Part shown: positions 56,801-64,000 of the stretch, piece after piece
How positions within the stretch are numbered: the stretch's first letter is position 1
How the letters are laid out: every line of letters begins with the position of its first letter
The notes under the pieces: generated by a model
What the model saw: only the letters and a program-made list of their open reading frames with translations
What the model was told of the DNA's origin: nothing
Database searches by the model: none
DNA from: Baylisascaris procyonis
Lineage: Eukaryota > Nematoda > Chromadorea > Rhabditida > Ascarididae
Assembly (NCBI GenBank): GCA_037389465.1
Contig: JAZARR010000164.1
Coordinates: 2,300,501 to 2,364,500, forward strand
Length of the DNA: 64,000 nucleotides
Reading direction: 5' to 3'
Position numbers and translations under genes: made by a program

Positions 56801-58466
56801 AATGGGAGGAACGCTGCAAGGATCGCTCAGCCTGAATGAGCCATAGAAAGGCAGCCTAACTGAACGCTAGGAAAGCAGTTCGCACGTCTTGTTTATAGGA
56901 TTGGCGTCTCTATTCAATAAAAGACCCGCACCGCCGCATCGAATATGCTCTGGAATGGCGCACGCTGCCCATGTTCTATTTATAACAGTAGTGGTACAAA
57001 TGAAAGTAAGACTTAACTCATTATGCGCGGATCCAATCTTGAAAAGTGCTGCGTAAATGAGCATTCGATTCAGATAACCTCCGCATATCACTTGCTGTAC
57101 TGTTCTACGTCATCTGCACTCTAATACTCCAAGACTATCCCCACATTCCTCGCAAAGTTTGCTAAGATGGAGTGTGGTTGAAGCGGAATTCAGCTCGTGC
57201 AGGCTATGTGGAGCTTCCCGGGTCGAAGCCTAGACAAATTGTTGGTTTGCTCCACTTGGCTCACTTCTAGTTCCTTTACTCATCTCACCTTGTCAAATCT
57301 TCGGCTTCTTTCAAGAGTCGGAAAGTGTATATTCAACAGCTACAACTGTCAACATGTTTGTCTCAGCATATTTTATGTAAAATCGGTTTGCATCTGAAAA
57401 ACATCCCAGAAAAGGACGAAGTATTTTCCTGAGAGGAACAAGAATGAAGATGGTTCAATATTCCTGGCAGAAGGAAACATTTTTTCTTCCTTAAAGGTGA
57501 GCACGGGCTTCCTAGATCGGGCTTATGCTGAAACGTTCAAATATCCCTTTATTCTCTCGCACGACTTCGATTCGATGCATTCAACAGTGGAGATTTACCC
57601 GTGTACTAGTTGTCACTTCCTGCTGGTTGACCGACTCAAAAATATAACTGCGCAAGACTGACATCGAATCCCTGTAAGAATCAGTCCGAAATTGGTCGAC
57701 AAGAGACGAGGTGCTCATGGAAGACTCGAATTATAAAATGCTCTCCAATACGAGGTTATGATCACGAATAGCAACGGCACGAGCATAAATCAATACAATT
57801 AATCATGCAATACTCAAAATGAAGCAACCTTGACGTTATCGTTGAGCACCTTTTTAGCACGTTCAATATACTCCGGCAGAAAAGAATCGCCGACAAGCAC
57901 GTAGAAATAGGGCACGAACCCATGCACCTGGACGCACAATGAGTTCCCGTTCATTGTTACACCAAACAAGCGCACCACTACATCATCATGTTGGTCTGTA
58001 ACACAGTTACCATTGAACAGCTGAAGATATTCGTACCAAATCAGGCATCTGAAGAAATGTGGTCACCCATTCTGGTATTTGGCAGTCGATAAACCTCACA
58101 AAGTTGTGACAGTTTCGACTGTGATGTTTTGCGATTTCTTAGGGCAAAGCGCGACTCTCAAAAGTGGGGCATCCACGAGAAAAACTGGTCGGGGACAGAC
58201 TAAAAAATGCGCAGCATGTACCTCGCGAGAATGGAAGGACAATTTGCTCTTATCGTCGCCACATGCGGGACTACTAGGCTGCTGCCTCGGGCTAATACTT
58301 TCGCTGAGACTGCTGCAGTCTTGCCACAGCGGAAAAGTTCCCAGAAGGTCAATATTTTGAAGCCGTTGACTTCCATGATGGTATTTCGATGGTTGCACCA
58401 CCTCAATTATTGGGATCACACGACTGTCACTCGCTGTTATTAATTCTAAGGAAGTGTGCCTGTCTT

Positions 58467-58497
<31 letters not shown>

Positions 58498-61269
58498 AAT
58501 GCATGAAGACACGTGACTAACGCCGACTCACACCATAGAAAAGCACATCAAATGCACGAAGGAGCCCTGAAATGGCTTGGCAGATAGCCGTGCGAAGAGG
58601 AAGGAAGAAATAGGTAGTACGAACGAACGAATGGCTTTATTGAGAAATAAAGAAACATACATAGTATGTAAAGAGATGCATTGAGTATGTAGTAGTAACA
58701 CTGGCAAGAAGGCCAAAGCAAGACAAGCATTCATTAGTCACATATGAGCTGGCCATCTACGCCCTTCAAGGACGATAGATCAAATTGGGATAACTTTGAT
58801 TTAAAACCATCAAGATTTCTAGCTTCAACAATGTCCGCCTGAACCTGCTCTATTTCACACAAAAATCTGCTCTATCTCGAGTAGTTGACGAAAATTCAGT
58901 CTGGCTGATGCTGTGTTCTCAAATTGGCTAATTTTGGAGTTGACAAATTGGCAATTACCGCATAATTTGTCTATCCATTCGCATCTAATATAACAATGAT
59001 AGTTCTCGTTCAACTGTGAAACGTTTCCACTCATCACTACCAAAACTTTTTTTCATCTTAATTTTAGAAACATTTCACTTTAAGAATCATTTGAAATTTT
59101 AGGATATTTGTTGCGGAGCTTTTTCAAAAAGAATATTAATCTTCGGAAAAAATTACTTCAATATGTACCCTCAATTTACCAACAAAAAATCATACCCATA
59201 AAGTAATCGATATCAATAACTTGCAATGCAATATCCGACTGATTGCCTTCACCGATTCCATCAGGCAGTGGGGGACGAGCCCAATCCGACTCTTTAAAAT
59301 AAGAGAAGAAAGCGATAAAAACAATTAAATATTCATTCGACAACAAAACTAATTACGCCTATAGCCGTTGTCAAAAACGGTGCCAATAGAGTGAAATTCT
59401 TTCCAAATATAGAGAAATAAGTCTCAAAATTCTCAATTCTTGCATTTTCCTTATAATTATTCAAATGGAAATTAAAATGCGAAAATGATTAATTAAAAAC
59501 GACGCTAAATGAAAAACATGAGAGATCGGCCATTGTTTTCTGTTTAATTTAACGATGAATTATGATAGATCCCTCACTGAAGTGAAGCATTGCACTTTAC
59601 ATCCACTCGAACAGAAATATCGCCGTTTAAAAACTGCTTTGTTTCGAATTCTTTTTCTCTAACAAAGAAAAAAAAAACCCGAGATGCCTGTATCTTGTGC
59701 CGATATTTGTCGAAAAGCGCAATTTTCTACGAATTATTAATCGCTAAAACTACGCTTAACTATATCTGAACATTAGGTTCACAGGAAAATCGAAACAAGT
59801 GAAAAGCGAGGAGGACAGATGTGTGGCCTCTAGCAAGATAATTGTGCTAAAAACCGAAACTTGTTTCGACAATGTTTATGAAAGTTTCACTTCACTGTTA
59901 GTTATCTCCTCAGTCGCTATAAGACGATCACAAAGCCATCGACTTACAATGCCATTTCAGTATCTAAAATGCGAGCAAAATCACCTCCCCGTCAGCAACG
60001 AGAACTAAAATGCAATGCATCAAAAGTTAATGCATTCCGATGTCAGTTTTGCGCTAATAAAGTCGAAGAAACCCAATTAACGAGACCATCACTTGTCATA
60101 ATTAACAAACTTTAGATAGAAATCGTGAGAGGAGCTCGAAGTAACATTTTATGCCCAGCGATTAATTGGTCTGCAAACTGGCCATTCACAACCATACCCC
60201 CTTGCCACGTTCTTCCTCCATTTGCCTGTTCATGCAATCCATTGGTGCGCTGGCTTTTTTTTTTTTTCAATTTTTCCTTCACTGTAGATTCATGATCCAC
60301 TTCCGTCATTTAAAGAGAGATGATTACTTGCCTTATTGTGCTATTATTATAACGTTGAAGAAATTCCGGCACAAAAAAAGATCCTAACAGCGATGAAAAA
60401 TGTTGATTCAAATCAACAACAATCATAAAGTTCTTACTTTGATGAATATCCTGACTACTTGCCGATGATTGTGACGACGATGATGCACCATCCTCGGATT
60501 GTGTTGCAAATGAGGCAAGACAACTCACAAAAGTAGATGGCTGCTCTTCATTGGGCCTCAATTCAACAACAATAAAGTTGAGAAAATAAAAAATTCAGAT
60601 GAAATGCCGAAAATTTTCCAAAAGAATTTACTTTCCCATCTCAATAAGCTCATATGTTCACAATGATATGTAAGATATTCACGATACGAAAGTTATCATT
60701 GCAGCGTTCCTTATCGATATAATTGTTAACACTAGCTGTGCTCAAATAATACGCTCATAAATGAGTAACAACATATCACACTGCATTCATTCTTTAAAAA
60801 TTCGTTTCTCTTTGCAGTATATCGTTCCTATTTTTAATCGATAACGATCATCACGTTGTTGCGATATTGCAGAAATTGTTTAGCCAACTTCTTTGAAGAC
60901 ACATCTTTACTAGTGCAGTTGGCAAAAAATACCGGTAATATTGGTAAGAAATTATACACTCGAAAGGTAAGAAACCTTTTTTTTTAAAAAAGGAACCGGT
61001 AAAATACACTTTCAAATCGTCATTGAAATTCGAATATAACAATTTTCAGAGAAAACGAACTTTAAAATTGACTCAATTAACTGAAAACATCTCAAGGACG
61101 AGGGCTGAGTTAAATCGTTTCAATTAGGCAAAATAAACCTTTGTAAAATATGAAAACTTGTTGAAAATTTGAGATCACAAAATATCACTACAACAGGGAC
61201 ATACCTGATTCGCTTTGATTTCGGTTGAGTCGATGGTGCAACAGTCCGTTTTCCGATTGGAGGAGCCAT
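41827..61269 (-). CDS. pold-1: DNA polymerase delta catalytic subunit (POLD1), complete
   Basis: Family-B replicative polymerase with 3'-5' proofreading exonuclease, nuclear, lagging-strand synthesis. Exons (minus): 61205-61269, 60438-60556, 59196-59291, 57829-57995, 56246-56402, 55677-55876, 54889-55003, 54452-54618, 53435-53539, 52764-52907, 50434-50544, 49667-49858, 49184-49389, 48523-48675, 48141-48354, 47466-47603, 46735-46941, 46302-46379, 45635-45754, 44679-44832, 43511-43683, 42476-42573, 41827-41923. Total 3276 nt = 1091 codons plus stop; all phases agree. Seen: ExoI FDIE (D299, E301), ExoII YNIQNFD (D385), ExoIII YCMKD (D499), motif A DFASLYPS (D587), motif [13 protein letters not shown], motif C YGDTDS (D742, D744). 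CysA is CLLC...CAHC and CysB (Fe-S) is CQNC-X9-C-X4-[15 protein letters not shown] and [10 protein letters not shown] also match POLD1. No catalytic residue is lost. ATG 61269 gives a basic N-terminus (GKRTVAPS). Two tRNA genes lie in introns 10 and 22. Confidence 0.97.
41958..42030 (-). tRNA. tRNA-Thr (anticodon AGT), in last intron of pold-1
   Basis: 73 nt cloverleaf. The acceptor stem TGCCTCA/TGAGGCA pairs perfectly, D stem GCTC/GAGC, anticodon stem TCTGT/ACAGA with loop CTAGTAA (anticodon AGT), T arm with GGTTCGATTCC. A TTTT terminator follows within 12 nt (41947-41950). It is transcribed in the same direction as pold-1. Confidence 0.95.
42289..42322. repeat. Perfect 16-bp hairpin with 2-nt loop in pold-1 intron 22
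   Basis: CTTGGCAAACAATATA is followed after CA by its exact reverse complement. Confidence 0.9.
48676..49183 (-). other. GC-AG intron 13 of pold-1
   Basis: The intron opens GCAAGT after ...CACAAGG and ends TTTGCAG. This joins ...SAQG to LKEDDFEV, matching GLTEDQF of human POLD1. A GT donor 4 nt further on would need a different acceptor and would lose the conserved LKED. Confidence 0.7.
51076..51147 (-). tRNA. tRNA-Thr (anticodon TGT), in intron 10 of pold-1
   Basis: 72 nt cloverleaf. D stem GCTC/GAGC, anticodon stem TCTGT/ACAGA with loop CTTGTAA (anticodon TGT), T arm GCAGG-TTCGATC-CCTGC. The acceptor stem GCCGGCT/ATTCGGC has one G-T wobble and one C-T mismatch. A TTTTT terminator follows (51066-51070). 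Same strand as the host gene. Confidence 0.92.
58469..58495. repeat. (AG)n microsatellite in the pold-1 intron 3
   Basis: About 13 AG units; it lies in the intron between exons 3 and 4 of pold-1. Confidence 0.9.
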
Positions 61270-61320
61270 AGCGCTGCTGAGATCAATTTTTCACTGTTAT
61301 AGAAATGACCCTATATAAAG
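61270..61320 (-). promoter_or_regulatory. pold-1 upstream region: acceptor-like CTCAG and TATA-like element
   Basis: On the minus strand GATCTCAG ends 11 nt before the ATG and could be a trans-splice acceptor. CTTTATATAG at 61311-61320 lies about 42-51 nt upstream of the ATG and resembles a TATA box. Both are weak inferences. Confidence 0.25.
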
Positions 61321-64000
61321 GGCACACATTTGAAGTTCCGCTTACTGCTGTCTATAACTTAGAACACCTTCGATGCTCCGTTTAATGCGTTTGCAATTTT
61401 AGGAACTATAAAAACAATCGGAGCATGAGACGGCGGCCTACACTGCTAAGTCCGACAGAGTTGACCACCCAAATCCATAGCAACAGGATTAAGTCGAACA
61501 TGAGGGGGAGGGGGGCTAGACCACTACGAAGAACATGATCGGCTCAGATCGGTGAAAGGAGACGAGACATAGGGCGCTAGACTGGCAAACGAAAAACGAT
61601 CCGGAATCAGGATCACATCAATGGAAGTGGATGGAATATGAGAAGGGGAGGAAGGGTGGGACTGCATGGGAAATGTACCAGGTGCTATCCCGGTACATGG
61701 AAGCGAACAGATGAATGAAATGAGTGACAAATATGTATCCTTCTGCAGCTGGAGCTCTTTGTTGGGAAATTCTAAGCAACGGAACAAGAACAGACAAATG
61801 GAGAATCAAATCAGCTGGGCTGGCGCGAACTACGCTTTCGCTTGCAGAGATGATCTATAAAAGCTTACTCCTATGTGATATAAAATTGTGGAACAAAAGG
61901 ATAGGTGAATATTTTAGTTCTTTTAAGTGCCCAAAACTCGTTTGCAATGACAGAGCGGTATGAAATGTCATAAAGAACATCTTAAGTTACATACTATACC
62001 CACCAACTTTCGCACCTCTAGTTTCAGTGATTCCGGAGCTGGGACTACCGAACACACATGAAGAAGACACTTCCATAACGTGTTTTTACAACAGGGAATT
62101 TGGCAAATGAAATGAAAACGATGAAATGACCAAGAATAAAAGGAGCCGATTAAAAACGACAAAACAAGCACAGAAATTTCTGAAATGAAAATGGAAAAAA
62201 ATGGGTGAAAAGTGGGACAACGATGGAAAATATTCAGAAAAGGGTGGGTGGCAAGTGAGAAAATTGTTCACTTGCACTTATTTGTTTATGAATATGGAAT
62301 TTCCTACGCGTGACACAGTCTTTTCCATTTATTTCCTCACATTTACATTTTTATTCTGTTGTTTCCATAAATTACCAAAAAAAAAAAAAAAAAAAAACTG
62401 CACAAAGAATGCACCCATTCAACCTAGGATTTACTATATTGCCCGAGGCTATGAGCTTCACCTTCCACAAAACTTGTTCTGCCGTACTTAATTCATATAA
62501 AGTGAACTTTTTGGACGACGGCATTGAAACTGTTGAACTCGATGTTATCTGCATGTTGAAGAGTTAAGTAATAATGTCTCTCTAACCTTCCCCACCCCCC
62601 CTCCCCCTTCGATTACATCGCATCAATACTTGAATAAAATAAAAAGACATCACGAACAAAGACATCACAGATGAGAGGATCTCAATTTCGAAAAATCACT
62701 TCCCGCGATAACAAAACAGTACGAATGAGAGCCTTCCGAGACATCCTTTTACATGTCGTCTTTTGCAGCATGGAAGTGTTGTACCCTCAAAGATCGCAGA
62801 TGTGAAGAGTAGAATGTTGGGTGGATTGGAGTGAACGTAAAATGTGATCTTAAGAAAATGAAATGTTAGGAAGATCGGATACGGTAAATATATCTCATCA
62901 ACCACCTGATATGTACTTCTGTATATATTTCCTCTCATCAACTATATTTCGAGGGTGAAATCTGCTTAAGTTGATATGACAGTCGATCGCATAATACAAA
63001 TTCGATTATGACGTGCTATCAGTGGATATTTTTTGACATTTGAATCAAAATCGAAAATTTGAAAAGAACGGAGAAAAAGCTATGCCAAATTGTTTATGAA
63101 TTTTATTATCAATTAGTCGAACATATTTGCACTCTCTCACTCTCACATTCTCCTTTCGTCCAGCAGTTTTCACTCTTTTCTCTGAGTGAAAATTTATGCG
63201 CATAACAGTATGCCTACTAAATCGTTACTAATCTCATTGCACAGTATCCGAGAATGGGGAAAGATACATATTGTGGCGAAGCAATTTTTCACTCATTTCA
63301 GAAAGCGTAATGATATCGAAGAAGCTGAAAGCTTTCTTTACAAACTTATATTGGAGAGCAATTTTTTTTTTTCGAAAGTACACTCAATTAATGATACAAA
63401 AGGTGAAAATATCAAAAAACGCGTAGTGTCATTGACTACGGAGACATATAAGGAACCTACTCTCTATCTTCAGCAGGCAATAAGCTATATAAGGCTTAGT
63501 TTTTGTGTTTATATTTGTAAGTTAGGGTATGGAGCATTATTATCCAACGGCTTATATAAATGAGAGGCGGTTTAAATTATCTTTTATGAAGTATTCATTT
63601 GCAAATAGCAAAGAGGAGATATTCGCTAAAAATATTTCGAGAAGAAAATTAAGTGCTGAGGTGTGAAACGATAAAAAGCGTCCAAAAAAAAAAAAAAGTT
63701 CAAACGGCAAACTAAATCGCACTAAATCATTGCTACGTTCTACAATTATTTGCTCTTAATAGAAGCAATGAAATGTTTTATCGCATCATTAATGGCGTTC
63801 TTATCTTATGGCGTTGCTTCTCTGTATTTTAATGCTTTTTCGCTCATTGATAAATTCAAAATAATTTGTTAGGCGCACATATCTTACAAAATGCTCAAAT
63901 CAATTCAAACAATTGTAATATATTATGAAAACTTCTATAAAAATTTCGAACATCAGATGTAGGAAATATATTTATAAATGTGATTTCATTTAAGCTTTTA
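61321..64000. other. Right-end intergenic, nothing recognised
   Basis: Upstream of pold-1. Short ORFs only; the longest (plus strand, 63186-63563) is AT-rich with no recognisable domain. No RNA gene seen. Confidence 0.4.

Noticed and set aside
58079..58443. Overlapping ORFs on both strands (93 and 107 codons) in a slightly GC-richer patch
   Set aside because: Lies in pold-1 intron 3; neither strand shows a known domain or transposon motif. Kept as unexplained only.
63186..63563. 125-codon plus-strand ORF
   Set aside because: Starts at GTG in the listed frame, AT-rich, no recognisable motif or exon context.

Overview
This window is animal nuclear DNA, most likely from a nematode. The guess at a rhabditid or strongylid-type parasite is an inference from gene style, not a match to a named species. 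The evidence is AT-rich sequence, coding regions split into many short exons (median about 140 bp), acceptors of the TTTCAG/TTTTAG type with no long branch-point tract, a strong acceptor 7 nt before the mog-4 start that suits spliced-leader trans-splicing, and introns much longer than those of Caenorhabditis. Bacterial-style ORF calling is of little use here, so the genes were built by joining exons at splice sites, checking reading phase, and comparing with remembered family sequences.

All recognised protein genes are on the minus strand. From right to left (direction of transcription): (1) pold-1, the DNA polymerase delta catalytic subunit, 23 exons from 61269 to 41827, complete, 1091 codons plus stop; all exonuclease and polymerase motifs and both C-terminal cysteine modules are intact. 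Two tRNA-Thr genes (anticodons AGT and TGT) sit in two of its introns in the same orientation. (2) A stretch from about 41700 to 32660 with spliced, coding-looking minus-strand exons that I cannot identify (probably one to three genes), including a possible 63-aa product and a well-phased 3' end of another gene. (3) mog-4, the DEAH-box spliceosomal ATPase (DHX16/Prp2), 19 exons from 25919 to 8251, complete, 1008 codons plus stop. (4) The 5' part of plrg-1 (PLRG1/Prp46, spliceosomal WD40 protein) from 3812 running off the left edge; its WD40 repeats lie outside the window.

Mobile DNA: at 3981-5964 a rearranged Ty3/gypsy-like LTR element consists of a pol 3' end plus LTR on the plus strand abutting a gag fragment, leader and LTR on the minus strand. 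At about 28330-29760 (+) there is a decayed non-LTR reverse transcriptase relic. Smaller repeats include an exact 130-bp tandem duplication, a 30-bp x 3 minisatellite, (TA)25, and two perfect 2-nt-loop hairpins in introns.

Functional view: mog-4 and plrg-1 act in the same machine (the activated spliceosome) and are neighbours here; pold-1 is replicative. I found no obviously new biological system. The least ordinary signals are the splice sites themselves: 17 of 40 homology-supported donors have a pyrimidine at +3 and two are GC donors. The unassigned exons downstream of pold-1 also deserve attention.
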